Shown here: one piece after another, positions 8,557 through 17,305 of the stretch | Layout of the letters: each line of letters starts with the position of its first letter | Numbering within the stretch: position 1 is the first letter of the stretch | Assembly (NCBI GenBank): GCA_937141935.1 | Contig: CAKZQS010000038.1 | Coordinates: 1 to 64,000, forward strand | Reading direction: 5' to 3' | Origin: an uncultured Ectothiorhodospiraceae bacterium | GTDB lineage: Bacteria; Pseudomonadota; Gammaproteobacteria; Nevskiales; Oceanococcaceae | Length of the DNA: 64,000 nucleotides | Notes under the pieces: generated by a model | The model's database searches: none | What the model saw: only the letters and a program-made list of their open reading frames with translations | What the model was told of the DNA's origin: nothing | Made by a program: the position numbers and the translations under genes

Positions 8557-9321
8557 ATGGCCCAGGCCCCCACCCTGCTCGCCGTGCACTGCCGCGTGGC
8601 CGACAACGTCGGCGACTGGCATGCCTCGCCGGTGGATTACTTCCCCTTCCCGCTGGAGGTGCGCCGGATGCACCTGCGCCAGCTGCGCCCCTGGCACTTC
8701 GGTCAGCCCATGCTGGTGGGCGGCGGCGGCCTGCTGTTCTTCGCCAAGCGGCTGCGCCGGATGCTGGCGCGCAAGCGCGCGCCGATGGTGGCCTGGGGCA
8801 TCGGCCACAACGCCCACGGCGAGAGCCGGGTCGACTACAGCGGCCATGAATACCTCGCCGGCTTCGACGCCGTCGGCGTGCGCGACGTCGGCGCCCCGTG
8901 GCCGCTGGTGCCCTGCGTCAGCTGCATGAGCCCGCTCTTCGACGATGACTACACCGAGCAGCACGAGCTGGTCGTGTACGCCCACGAGCGCTTCCCGGTG
9001 GGCGGCGACACCACCGGCCTGCCCACCTTGGGCAATGCCGCCGACTGGCCGCGGGTGATCCGCTTTCTGGCCAGCGCGCGCACGGTGGTCACCAGCTCCT
9101 ACCACGGCGCTTACTGGGCGACCCTGCTCGGCAAGCGTGTCGTGGCGGTGCCCTTCTCCTCCAAATTCCACGCGATGCCGCACCCGCCGGCGCTGGCCGC
9201 GCCGGGGCAGTGGGCGCAGGCGCTGACGCAGGCGCGCAGCCACGCCGGTGCGCTGGCCGCCTGCCGCGCGGCCAATCGCGACTACTACCGCAAGGCCTAT
9301 GCGGCTTTGCTGGGCGGATAG
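8557..9321 (+). CDS. Polysaccharide pyruvyl transferase-like protein
   Basis: 254 residues. The order of motifs CRVADNVGDWHASPVDYF at the N-terminus, LVGGGGLLFF in the middle and SSYHGAYWATLLGKRVVAVP near the end matches polysaccharide pyruvyl transferase family proteins, which add ketal pyruvate to sugars using PEP, although some members are glycosyltransferase-like. It is shorter than the common 300-400 residues. It lies inside the four-gene glycan operon, so a decoration step on the same glycan is likely. Confidence 0.75.
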   Translation: MAQAPTLLAVHCRVADNVGDWHASPVDYFPFPLEVRRMHLRQLRPWHFGQPMLVGGGGLLFFAKRLRRMLARKRAPMVAWGIGHNAHGESRVDYSGHEYLAGFDAVGVRDVGAPWPLVPCVSCMSPLFDDDYTEQHELVVYAHERFPVGGDTTGLPTLGNAADWPRVIRFLASARTVVTSSYHGAYWATLLGKRVVAVPFSSKFHAMPHPPALAAPGQWAQALTQARSHAGALAACRAANRDYYRKAYAALLGG

Positions 9322-9353
9322 ACTGCCCGCCTTCCTGGATACGCGAGCCTGCC

Positions 9354-10397
9354 GTGGCTGACTTCGCCTCCCATAACCGCCCGCCCATCGTCATGCGCTT
9401 TGGCGCCTTTGGCGACATGCTGCTGTTGCTGCCGATGCTGAACTGGCTGGCCGCGCGCGCGCAGGCGCAGGTCGATGTGGTCAGCTCCGGCGGCTGGACC
9501 CGGCCGCTGCTGGGGCTGGTCCCGGCGGTGGGCGCGGAGCAACTGCTCAGCAGCCGCAAGGCCCCCTATGTCTTCAACCGCAGCCAGCAGGAGCTTGTCG
9601 GCTGGTTGCGCAGCCAGCGCGGGCGCCCGCTGCTGATCTGCGAGACCGATGACAAGTCGCGCTGGCTCGCCCGCCGCGCCGGCTGGGCGGAGTCCGACAT
9701 GCTCTGGGCCGGCGACGACGCCGAGCGCCCGGATGAGCCCTGGGTAGAGCGCTGGCTGCGGCTGGCGCACGCGGCCTATGGCGCCCCCTTTGACCGCGGC
9801 CAGGTGCCGGGGCTGATCCGTGAGCTGGGCTGGATCGACCCCGGCGCGGCGGCACATGCCGACTGCGCGCAGTGGCTGGCCGCGCAGGGCTGGGCCGACG
9901 ACCCCCTGATCCTGCTGCAGCCGGGCAACAAGCGCACGATGGGCCGGCGCGCCGAAGCCCGCGCCAGCAACCCCAAGTTCTGGCCGGACGCGCACTGGGC
10001 CGAGCTCTGCCGCCAGCTGCTCGCGCGCCAGCCACAGGCCCGCGTGCTGATTTGCGGCTCGCCGGCCGAGCAGGACTATTGCGCCCGGCTCGCCGCGCTG
10101 TCCGGCCAGCCCCGCGTGCACGCGGTGGCGGACGCGCTGCCGATCCCGCGCCTGCTGGCGCTGCTGGCGCGCGCCGCCGGCATGCTCAGCGTCGATACCG
10201 GGCCGGCCCACGCGGCCGCGGCGATGAACTGCCCGCTGGTGGTGCTGTTCTCCAACAAGGACCCGGCGCTGTGGCAGCCCTACGCCGTCGATGCCCCCGT
10301 GCACAGCCTGCGCGCGCCCGGCGGCCGCATGGATGCGCTGGGCGTCGATGCCGTGCTCGCGGCCTGGGCGCAGCTGCCGGCCGGGCCGGCCGCCTAG
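9354..10397 (+). CDS. GT9 (heptosyltransferase-like) glycosyltransferase
   Basis: 347 residues from a GTG start; an in-frame ATG lies 13 codons later at 9393. GT-B fold: N-terminal IVMRFGAFGDMLLLLPML is the GT9 start, and the C-terminal domain holds ILLQPGNKRTMG, MLSVDTGPAHAAAAMNCPLV and VLFSNKDPALW. These match ADP-heptose-LPS heptosyltransferases and relatives. It is the last gene of the operon. A second GT9 gene lies at 17306-18385. The sugar donor is not certain to be heptose. Confidence 0.88.
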   Translation: MADFASHNRPPIVMRFGAFGDMLLLLPMLNWLAARAQAQVDVVSSGGWTRPLLGLVPAVGAEQLLSSRKAPYVFNRSQQELVGWLRSQRGRPLLICETDDKSRWLARRAGWAESDMLWAGDDAERPDEPWVERWLRLAHAAYGAPFDRGQVPGLIRELGWIDPGAAAHADCAQWLAAQGWADDPLILLQPGNKRTMGRRAEARASNPKFWPDAHWAELCRQLLARQPQARVLICGSPAEQDYCARLAALSGQPRVHAVADALPIPRLLALLARAAGMLSVDTGPAHAAAAMNCPLVVLFSNKDPALWQPYAVDAPVHSLRAPGGRMDALGVDAVLAAWAQLPAGPAA

Positions 10398-10443
10398 CGG
10401 CGGAGCGCCGGCGCGCGGTCGGCGCGGGCAGGCGTTTAGCCCC

Positions 10444-10489
10444 TACACTGGGATCGACTCGGGCTGGCGCAGCCCGCCCTGCTGGAGGG
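10444..10489 (+). promoter_or_regulatory. Candidate promoter and ribosome site for the transsulfuration operon
   Basis: TACACT at 10444-10449 is a reasonable -10 hexamer; no clear -35 is seen. A strong GGAGGGA (10483-10489) sits 6 bases before the ATG at 10496 and fixes that start. Confidence 0.4.
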
Positions 10490-10495
10490 ACCGCG

Positions 10496-11866
10496 ATGAG
10501 CGTTTATGACAACGTGCTGGCCGCCATCGGCAACACGCCGATAGTCGAGCTGACCCGCTTCGACACCGGCCCCTGCCGCCTGTACGTCAAGCTGGAAAAC
10601 CAGAACCCCACCGGCTCGATCAAGGACCGCATCGCCCTGTCGCTGATCGAGGCGGCGGAGCGCGAGGGCAAGATCAAGCCCGGCGGCACGCTGATCGAGG
10701 CCACCGCCGGCAACACCGGCCTGGGCCTGGCGCTGGTGGCGGCGCAAAAAGGCTACAAGCTGATCATCGTGCTGCCGGACAAGATGAGCCAGGAAAAGGT
10801 GCTGCACCTCAAGGCCCTGGGCGCGCAGACGCACATGACCCGCTCGGATGTGGGCAAGGGCCACCCCGATTACTACCAGGATGTGGCGGCCCGCCTGGCC
10901 AGCGAGATCCCCAACAGCTTTTACGTCAACCAGTTCGAGAACCCGGCCAACCCGCTGGCGCACGAAACCACCACCGGGCCGGAGATCTGGTCGCAAATGG
11001 GCCACCAGCTCGATGCCGTGGTCTGCGGCGTGGGCTCGGGCGGCACCGTCACCGGCCTGTCGCGCTTTTTTGCCCGCGTGGCCCCGCATGTGGACATGGT
11101 GCTGGCCGACCCCGCCGGTTCGATCCTGGCCGACCTGGTGGCCGGCCGCGAGCCCGGCCCGGTGGGCAGCTGGCTGGTCGAGGGCATCGGCGAGGATTTC
11201 GTGCCGCCGAACTGCGACCTGGACGCCGTGGACCAGGCCATCACCATCGACGACCGCGAGGCGCTGCACACGGCGCGCGCCCTGCTGGCCGAGGAGGGGC
11301 TGCTGGGCGGCTCTTCCACCGGCACGCTGCTGGCCGCCGCGCTGCGCTATTGCCGCGCGCAAAGCGAGCCCAAGCGCGTCGTCACTTTCGTCTGCGACAG
11401 CGGCAACAAATATCTGTCGAAGATGTACAACGACCACTGGATGTACGACCAGGGACTGCTCGAAAGGCCGAAGCAGAACAACCTCGTCGACCTGATCGCC
11501 CGGCGCTACGCCGAGGGCTCGATGGTCACCGTGCGGCCGCAGGACACGCTGCTGCAGGCCTATCGCAACATGCGCCTGCACGATGTCTCGCAGCTGCCGG
11601 TCATGGACGGCGAGCGCCTGGTCGGCGTCATCGACGAGTCTGACCTGGTCTTCGCCGTGCATGGCGATGCCGACAGCTTCGGCCAGCCGGTGTCGACGGC
11701 GATGGTGACGGCGCTGGAGACCCTGGCACCGGATGCCTCGCTGGACGCCCTGCGCGCCGTGTTCGCGCGTGACCGTGTCGCCATCGTCGAGGACGCCGGC
11801 CGCTTTGTCGGCCTGATCACCCGTATCGACCTTTTGAACCACCTGCGCAAGCGCCTCGAAGAATGA
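10496..11866 (+). CDS. cbs: Cystathionine beta-synthase
   Basis: 456 residues. Condenses serine and homocysteine to cystathionine with PLP. Catalytic core: IGNTPIVEL, the PLP lysine K43 in NPTGSIKDR, the TAGNTGLG loop and GVGSGGTVTG. After about residue 335 follow two CBS domains (SMVTVRPQDTLLQAYRNM and, past 395, a second copy ending GRFVGLITRIDLL), the regulatory Bateman module of eukaryotic-type synthases. No N-terminal haem domain. The long reading frame upstream of the ATG lies inside the GT9 gene and is ignored. It shares an ATGA junction with the gamma-lyase gene, giving a two-gene reverse transsulfuration operon. Confidence 0.95.
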   Translation: MSVYDNVLAAIGNTPIVELTRFDTGPCRLYVKLENQNPTGSIKDRIALSLIEAAEREGKIKPGGTLIEATAGNTGLGLALVAAQKGYKLIIVLPDKMSQEKVLHLKALGAQTHMTRSDVGKGHPDYYQDVAARLASEIPNSFYVNQFENPANPLAHETTTGPEIWSQMGHQLDAVVCGVGSGGTVTGLSRFFARVAPHVDMVLADPAGSILADLVAGREPGPVGSWLVEGIGEDFVPPNCDLDAVDQAITIDDREALHTARALLAEEGLLGGSSTGTLLAAALRYCRAQSEPKRVVTFVCDSGNKYLSKMYNDHWMYDQGLLERPKQNNLVDLIARRYAEGSMVTVRPQDTLLQAYRNMRLHDVSQLPVMDGERLVGVIDESDLVFAVHGDADSFGQPVSTAMVTALETLAPDASLDALRAVFARDRVAIVEDAGRFVGLITRIDLLNHLRKRLEE

Positions 11867-13029
11867 CCCGCGAAACCCGCCCCGCCCTCGCCACCCGCGC
11901 GATCCACGCCGGCCAGCAACCCGACCCCGCCACCGGCGCGGTGATGCCGCCGATCAGCACCAGCTCGACCTATGTGCAGCAAAGCCCGGGCGTCCACCAG
12001 GGCTATGAATACTCGCGCTCGCAAAATCCGACGCGCATGGCCTTCGAACGCTGCATCGCCGACCTCGAGGAGGGCGTGGCCGGCTTCGCCTTCGCCTCCG
12101 GCATGGCCGCCAGCGCCACGGTGCTGGAGTTGCTGCCAGCCGGCAGCCACGTGCTGGCCGGCGATGACCTCTACGGCGGCAGCTACCGGCTGCTGAGCCA
12201 GGTGCGGGCGCCCAATGGCGTGCTCGAGGTCAGCTATGTGGACCTCTCCGACATCGAGGCGGTGCGCGCGGCCTGGCAGCCGAATACGCGCATGCTCTGG
12301 GTCGAGAGCCCCTCAAACCCTATGCTCAAGCTTTGCGACCTGGCCGCGCTGGCGGCGCTGGCCGCCGAGCGCGACGCGCTCAGCGTCTGCGACAACACCT
12401 TCGCCACGCCCTGCCTGCAGCAGCCGCTGACGCTGGGCTTCGACATCGTGCTGCACTCGGCCACCAAGTACCTCAATGGCCATTCGGACATGGTCGGCGG
12501 GGTGGCCGTGCTGCGCGACAAGGCCCTGGCCGAGCGCGTGGGCTATTTGCAGAACGCCGTCGGCGCCGTACTCGGGCCCTTCGACAGCTACCTGGCCCTG
12601 CGCGGGTTGAAAACGCTGCCGCTGCGCATGCGCCAGCATTGCGCCAGCGCGCGGCAACTGGCCACCTGGCTGGCCGCGCAGCCGCAGGTCGCGGCCGTGC
12701 ACTACCCGGGCCTGGAGGCGCACCCGCAACACGCGCTGGCGCGCAGCCAGATGCGCGACTACGGCGGCATGATCTCGCTGGAACTGCACGGCGGCCTTGC
12801 GGCCTCGCGGCAGTTCCTGGAGGCCTGCCGGATCTTCGCGCTGGCCGAGAGCCTGGGCGGCGTCGAGAGCCTGATCGAGCACCCGGCCATCATGACCCAC
12901 GCCACCGTGCCGGCCGCGACGCGGGCCGCGCTGGGCATCAGCGACGGGCTCTGCCGGCTGTCGGTGGGCATCGAGGACGTCGACGATTTGCAGCAGGACC
13001 TGGCGCAGGCGCTAGCCGCCATCGGCTAG
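11863..13029 (+). CDS. Cystathionine gamma-lyase / gamma-synthase family PLP enzyme
   Basis: 388 residues, Cys/Met-metabolism fold-type I. Seen: ATRAIHAGQQPDPATGAVM at the start, EYSRSQNPTR, the glycine-rich GFAFASGMAA, VESPSNPM and PLP lysine K202 in HSATKYLNGHSD. Overlap with the cystathionine beta-synthase gene argues for gamma-lyase activity (cystathionine to cysteine). Gamma-synthase activity is possible, as the family is hard to split by sequence. Confidence 0.92.
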   Translation: MTRETRPALATRAIHAGQQPDPATGAVMPPISTSSTYVQQSPGVHQGYEYSRSQNPTRMAFERCIADLEEGVAGFAFASGMAASATVLELLPAGSHVLAGDDLYGGSYRLLSQVRAPNGVLEVSYVDLSDIEAVRAAWQPNTRMLWVESPSNPMLKLCDLAALAALAAERDALSVCDNTFATPCLQQPLTLGFDIVLHSATKYLNGHSDMVGGVAVLRDKALAERVGYLQNAVGAVLGPFDSYLALRGLKTLPLRMRQHCASARQLATWLAAQPQVAAVHYPGLEAHPQHALARSQMRDYGGMISLELHGGLAASRQFLEACRIFALAESLGGVESLIEHPAIMTHATVPAATRAALGISDGLCRLSVGIEDVDDLQQDLAQALAAIG

Positions 13030-13054
13030 GCACGAAGCTCCGCGAGAAGCAGGC

Positions 13055-13088
13055 AAAAAAAAGGCCGCAGCCCGGACCGGCTGCGGCC
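13055..13088 (-). terminator. Intrinsic terminator of the minus-strand secreted-protein pair
   Basis: A perfect 10-bp stem, GGCCGCAGCC with GGCTGCGGCC around a 6-base loop (13063-13088), is followed on the minus strand by eight T residues (13062-13055). It lies 38 bases past the stop of the gene ending at 13126. On the plus strand no T-run follows, so it should not stop transcription from the transsulfuration operon. Confidence 0.88.
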
Positions 13089-13125
13089 AAATACCGTGCC
13101 CGTGGGGGCGCGGTTGAGAACGCGC

Positions 13126-14154
13126 CTAGCGCAGGGTCGCGCGCAGCGTGTCGCCGGCGGCCTGCACGGCCTGCTTCGCCGGGACCTGAGCCGTTGCAGC
13201 GAGCGGCGCCTCGAGCCGACGGATCGTCTCCAGCAGCGCGGCATCCTGGTGCGGCTGGGCCGTCAGCTCCGTCAGCGCCGGGGCCGGGAACTGCGCGACC
13301 GCCGTCAGCACCGGGCCCAGCGCATTGGGCATGCCCTGGGTCGTGGTCAGCGTCAGGCTGGCCAGCTGCAGCGTCCCCGCCAGGCCCAGGCTGTGGAAGA
13401 TGCGCCCGTGGTAGCGCAGCGGCAACCACTGCCTGCCCGGCTCCAGCACCTGCGCGGCCTGCGCACTGGCCACCGGCAGGCCGCCGGCGTCGGCCAGCGT
13501 GCCGCGCAGGTGGTAGCGGCCGCGCTCGGCCACGTCCACCTCGGCCAGCAGGGCCAGGTGCCCGTCGACGACCTGCGGCTTGACCTGGCCGGTCAGCGCC
13601 GCGCCCGGGTGGCTGTACAGAAAGCCGTTGACGTTCTTGCGCACCTCGCCCTTGGCGTTCTCGGCGTGGATGCGCACCATCACGTTATCGGCCTGCCCCG
13701 CCGGCGGCTGGTGCGCCTCGGGCAGCGTCACCGCGGCGCTGTAGATGCCGTCGCCGGCCAGCGCGTCGGCGCCCTGGCCGTCGTCGCGCAGCGGCGTGCG
13801 GGCCAGCGTGCCCAGGCTGCTGTCCCAGGTGGCACTCAATGCCCAGTCATCCGCTGCGGCATCCACCAGGCGGGCCTGGATCAGCGCCGCCTCGCCGCGC
13901 TGGTACTGCTGCGCGCCGAACCAGCTTTCCAGCGCCGGGGCGGCGCCGTCCGGGCCCTGCATGCGCACCACCGAGGGCGTGCGCTCGGCCAGCAGGGGGT
14001 CGACCCCGTCGAGCACCGGCTGTGACCAGGCGGGGAAGCCGAGCTGGTCGCGGTAGTGCGCGGCCGCGATGTCGGCGAGTTTGGGGGCGCCGGCCAGGGC
14101 CGGCAGGCTGAAGGCCAGCAGCGAGCCGGCCAGCATCATGCGTGTGCGTGTCAT
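13126..14154 (-). CDS. Secreted protein with a choice-of-anchor X-like region, function unknown
   Basis: 342 residues. MTRTRMMLAGSLLAFSLPAL and AGA form a clear Sec signal peptide, and GGAGAG lies before the ATG at 14154. The stretch LRDDGQGADALAGDGIYSAA (about 130-150) resembles the choice-of-anchor X motif with its Asp/Gly turn, followed by beta-rich sequence. No cell-wall or membrane anchor is visible at the C-terminus, so periplasm or secretion is likely. It lies 13 bases after the lipase-like gene, in the same unit and before a strong terminator, suggesting a partner or chaperone-like role for that hydrolase. That role is a guess from position. Confidence 0.75.
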   Translation of the reverse strand: MTRTRMMLAGSLLAFSLPALAGAPKLADIAAAHYRDQLGFPAWSQPVLDGVDPLLAERTPSVVRMQGPDGAAPALESWFGAQQYQRGEAALIQARLVDAAADDWALSATWDSSLGTLARTPLRDDGQGADALAGDGIYSAAVTLPEAHQPPAGQADNVMVRIHAENAKGEVRKNVNGFLYSHPGAALTGQVKPQVVDGHLALLAEVDVAERGRYHLRGTLADAGGLPVASAQAAQVLEPGRQWLPLRYHGRIFHSLGLAGTLQLASLTLTTTQGMPNALGPVLTAVAQFPAPALTELTAQPHQDAALLETIRRLEAPLAATAQVPAKQAVQAAGDTLRATLR

Positions 14155-14167
14155 AGCGCTCTCCGGC

Positions 14168-15172
14168 TCAGTACAGAATGGCAACGAATTCGGCCGAGCT
14201 CATCGAGCTCTGCACCTGCGAACCCGGCGAGCAGGGGCTGCCGCCGCAGGTCCAGATGCCGTCGGGGATCATGCGCCGGGTGTCCTCGTCGCTGTGATCC
14301 TTGATGTCGCCGTGGTTTTCGTGCGCGGTATCGAGGTTGAAAAAGCCCGAGCTCTCCTGCTTGAAGCCGTTGTTGCAGACGTTGTCGTTGTTGTAGCTGG
14401 CCGTCGCGCTGCCGCCGCAGGCGTACTGCGAGGCATGCTGCACCACGCCGTCATCCTCGCCGGACAGGCAGGCGCTGGCGCCGAAGATCGCCTCGTAGCC
14501 GCCGGTCAGGTAGATGTTGCGCGCCGGCGCACTGGCAAAGGTGCGCACCTGCACATCGTCGCTGCTGCGCAGCCAGCTGGTCGCCGAATCGCAATCCTGG
14601 ATCCAGGAGGCGGCCCAGTTGCAGCCGCCGCTGGACTGACCACAGACGGCATCGGCGCCCTCCGAGCCGCGGTGCGCGCCGGACAGCGAGACCACCAGGC
14701 TCAGCCGCGAGGCCACGGTCTCGTAGCTGCCGTTGTAGTTGTAGTTCGGGTCCGAGGCGTCATCGTTGCCCAGGATGAAGTCCATCACCGTGTTGCCCAT
14801 CGAATGGGCGATGACCCAGAAGCTGCCGCCTTGCGCGTGGCTTTGCGCGCAGCTGTTGCCGCCGGCGTCGCTGGCGCCGTTGGTCGCGGCGATGATTTCG
14901 CTGGCCACTTCGCCGGCCGCCTGCGAATGCCAATAGGGCTGCGTGCCGTTGTAGCCCACCACGTAGTAGGAGGTCGCGAAGTTCTTGCTCGCCACCTTGA
15001 TGAAGTCATCCGACCCGTTCTGCCAGTAGCTGCGGGCGTTGCTGTAGCTGGTGTAGGTGCCGGTGTCGGTTTGCTTGCCGTGTACGAATATCAGGCAGGG
15101 GGCCGCCTGCGCGGCCAGGCTGGCACCCGCCAGCAGCAGGCCGGTGGCCCAGCTCATCCATCGTCTGTTCAT
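14168..15172 (-). CDS. Secreted alpha/beta hydrolase, lipase-like
   Basis: 334 residues. Signal peptide at 1-23 (MNRRWMSW to AQAA), with GGGAG before the ATG at 15172. LIFVHGKQTD (28-37) looks like the oxyanion-loop region, and the nucleophile elbow WVIAHSMGNTV puts Ser at 124. Many cysteines (for example CAQ, CGQ, CNW, CDS and CGGSPCSPG) suggest disulfide bonds outside the cytoplasm. The acid and His of the triad are not certain; DTAHENH or DIKDH near the end could supply His. First gene of a pair with a secreted unknown protein and divergent from phoD. It may be an esterase or lipase of environmental lipids. Confidence 0.8.
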   Translation of the reverse strand: MNRRWMSWATGLLLAGASLAAQAAPCLIFVHGKQTDTGTYTSYSNARSYWQNGSDDFIKVASKNFATSYYVVGYNGTQPYWHSQAAGEVASEIIAATNGASDAGGNSCAQSHAQGGSFWVIAHSMGNTVMDFILGNDDASDPNYNYNGSYETVASRLSLVVSLSGAHRGSEGADAVCGQSSGGCNWAASWIQDCDSATSWLRSSDDVQVRTFASAPARNIYLTGGYEAIFGASACLSGEDDGVVQHASQYACGGSATASYNNDNVCNNGFKQESSGFFNLDTAHENHGDIKDHSDEDTRRMIPDGIWTCGGSPCSPGSQVQSSMSSAEFVAILY

Positions 15173-15289
15173 CGTCTCCCTCTGGTGTAGATGTGCGTCG
15201 CATGGCTGCGACCCCGGCATCGTCCTCCGCGGGCGGCATCGCTGGCTTGCGCACCGCGCGATGCTGGGCTCGGGTCTGTATCGCCCCAC

Positions 15290-15307
15290 TGTCAGATTCG
15301 TCTGACA
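15290..15307. promoter_or_regulatory. Perfect inverted repeat in the lipase-phoD divergent region
   Basis: TGTCAGA-TTCG-TCTGACA is a perfect 7-bp palindrome with a 4-base centre. It could be an operator for either divergent gene or an RNA hairpin with a UUCG loop. It lies 118 bases upstream of the lipase start and 29 bases before the PHO-box candidate. Confidence 0.45.
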
Positions 15308-15335
15308 TTGGCGTGCGGGCGCCACCACGAGCCGG

Positions 15336-15369
15336 CCGTCATCAAACTGGCATATCGGCCCGTCATATT
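15336..15369 (+). promoter_or_regulatory. Candidate PHO box and -10 element of phoD
   Basis: CCGTCAT-CAAA-CTGGCAT (15336-15353) matches the PhoB-box layout of two CTGTCAT-like 7-mers with a 4-base AT-rich gap, one mismatch in each 7-mer. Ten bases later comes CATATT (15364-15369), a -10-like hexamer at the same spacing as in the E. coli phoA promoter. A third CCGTCAT lies at 15360-15366. This predicts induction of phoD under phosphate limitation by PhoB. Confidence 0.6.
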
Positions 15370-15471
15370 GGCGCCCGCCTGCGCCCTTGCGCGGCGCGCT
15401 GGCGCCCTCGGCCGCGGCGGCCAAGCCGCCGCCGGACGCGGGCGCCCATCACCACGGACTGGAGTACCGCA

Positions 15472-17193
15472 ATGAGCCATATTCACCGGCGTCGCAGCGC
15501 CCCGCTGCGCCCGCTGCGGCAGCACTTTGCCGCCGCCACCCACCGTCGCACCCTGCTCAAGGGCCTGGCCGTCGCCCCGGCGCTGGGCGCGCTGAGCGCC
15601 TGCGAAGGCGGCCGGGCGGACAGCCAGGCCGCCCGCGCGCAGCCCCCCGTCGCCCCGCGCGCCGAGCAGCCCAGCTTCCTGCACGGCGTCGCCTCCGGCG
15701 ACCCGCTGGCCGACCGTGTCGTGCTGTGGACCCGGGTCACGCCGGCCGCGGACAGCAGCGCCGCGCTGGACGTGCTGTGGGAAATCGCCACTGATGCCGA
15801 CTTCAGCGCCGTGGTCGCCGAAGGCGTGTACACCACCAGCGCCGAGCGGGACTACACGGTGAAGGTGGACCCCACCGGCCTGGCGCCGGCGACCACCTAT
15901 TACTACCGCTTCGCCTGTAACGGTGTGCAGTCGGTGGTCGGGCGCACCCGCACCGCCCCGCGCGAGGCCACTGAGCGCCTGCGTTTCGCCGTCTGCGCCT
16001 GCAACAACTACACATTCGGCTATTTCAACGGCTTTGGCGCCATCGCCCGGCGCCGCGACCTGGATGCCGTGATCCACCTCGGTGACTACATCTACGAATA
16101 CGGCGATGCCGACGATGTGACCGGCCGCACCCACGCCCCGGCGCGCGAGATCGTGACGCTGGCCGATTACCGCGAGCGCCACGCCCAGTACAAGCAGGAT
16201 CCGGACTTGGCCGAGGCGCACCGGCAGCATCCCTTCATCACGATCTGGGATGACCACGAGACCACCAACAACTCCTACCGCGACGGGGCCCAGAACCACC
16301 AGCCCGACGCGGAGGGCGACTGGATCGTGCGCAAGGGCCAGGCGGTGCGGGCCTATTTCGAGTGGATGCCGATCCGCGACAACGCCGACAGCCGCTTCGA
16401 TGGCCCCGAACAGGGCCTGCTGCCCGAGGGCAATGGCCGCACCTACCGCCGCCTGGCCTATGGCGACCTGGTCGACCTGATCCTGCTCGACACCCGCCTG
16501 GCCGGCCGCGTGGAGCAGAACGGCACCACGACGGTGACGCCGGAGCAGACGATCCTGGGCGAGGAACAGCGCGCCTGGCTGATCGATGCGCTGAGCGAGG
16601 CGCCGCGTGCCCAATGGACGGTGCTGGCGCAGCAGATGACCTTCGCGCCGATCAAGGTCGTGCCGCTGCCGGCCGAGAACGGCGGCACCTTCCTGAACTC
16701 CGACGCCTGGGATGGCTACCGCTTCGATCGCCAGCTGCTGCTCGACACCATCGAGCAGGCCGGTCGCGACAACGTGGTGATCCTGTCCGGCGACACCCAC
16801 GTCGTCACGGCCTTCGACGTGCCCAAGGAGCCCAGCGACCCGACCCGCTATAACCCGGTGACCGGCGAGGGCTCGCTGGCGGTCGAGTTCTCCAGCAACG
16901 GCATCGCCAACGTGGGGATCATTGGCGAGTTCTTCATGGCCAACAACCCGCACCTGAAGTATTCCAACCTGGTGGCACAGGGCTACCTCCTGCTCGATAT
17001 CGACCGCGAGCGGGCCCAAGGCGAGTACTACTTCACCGGCCTGCCCTTCGTGCGCGACGCCAGCGAAGTGTTTGCCCGGGCGCTGGCCGCCCGCAGCGGC
17101 AGCAACCGCCTGGACGCCACCACGCTGCTGCCCGCCGCCGCCCGCGAGGACGCCGCGGCGCTGGCCCCGGACGCCACCAGCCACCGCGCCTAG
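15472..17193 (+). CDS. phoD: Alkaline phosphatase D / phosphodiesterase, Tat-exported
   Basis: 573 residues. Hydrolyses phosphate mono- and diesters outside the cytoplasm with a metal centre. The N-terminus has a twin-arginine signal, THRRTLLKGLAVAPALGAL, which runs into LSAC, a plausible lipobox at about residue 44, so it may be a Tat-exported lipoprotein. PhoD motifs: FLHGVASGDPLADRVVLWTR, VIHLGDYIYEYG, and ITIWDDHETTNNSYRDG. GGAG precedes the ATG at 15472. The PHO-box candidate upstream fits its role in phosphate scavenging. Confidence 0.93.
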   Translation: MSHIHRRRSAPLRPLRQHFAAATHRRTLLKGLAVAPALGALSACEGGRADSQAARAQPPVAPRAEQPSFLHGVASGDPLADRVVLWTRVTPAADSSAALDVLWEIATDADFSAVVAEGVYTTSAERDYTVKVDPTGLAPATTYYYRFACNGVQSVVGRTRTAPREATERLRFAVCACNNYTFGYFNGFGAIARRRDLDAVIHLGDYIYEYGDADDVTGRTHAPAREIVTLADYRERHAQYKQDPDLAEAHRQHPFITIWDDHETTNNSYRDGAQNHQPDAEGDWIVRKGQAVRAYFEWMPIRDNADSRFDGPEQGLLPEGNGRTYRRLAYGDLVDLILLDTRLAGRVEQNGTTTVTPEQTILGEEQRAWLIDALSEAPRAQWTVLAQQMTFAPIKVVPLPAENGGTFLNSDAWDGYRFDRQLLLDTIEQAGRDNVVILSGDTHVVTAFDVPKEPSDPTRYNPVTGEGSLAVEFSSNGIANVGIIGEFFMANNPHLKYSNLVAQGYLLLDIDRERAQGEYYFTGLPFVRDASEVFARALAARSGSNRLDATTLLPAAAREDAAALAPDATSHRA

Positions 17194-17212
17194 CGCGCCG
17201 CCATGACCGCCG

Positions 17213-17241
17213 CCGGCCCGGGGCGCAAAGACCCGGGCCGG
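17213..17241 (+). terminator. Weak terminator-like hairpin after phoD
   Basis: A perfect 10-bp stem CCGGCCCGGG / CCCGGGCCGG with a 9-base loop, followed by TTGGCTTTG on the plus strand. The T-run is poor, so termination may be partial or need Rho. A second smaller hairpin (GCCCGC / GCGGGC) follows at about 17249-17269. Confidence 0.45.
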
Positions 17242-17305
17242 TTGGCTTTGCCCGCGCGGTTCGTGCGGGCGCTCGCCGCGGGACCCGAGCCGTCGGCGGG
17301 CGGGC

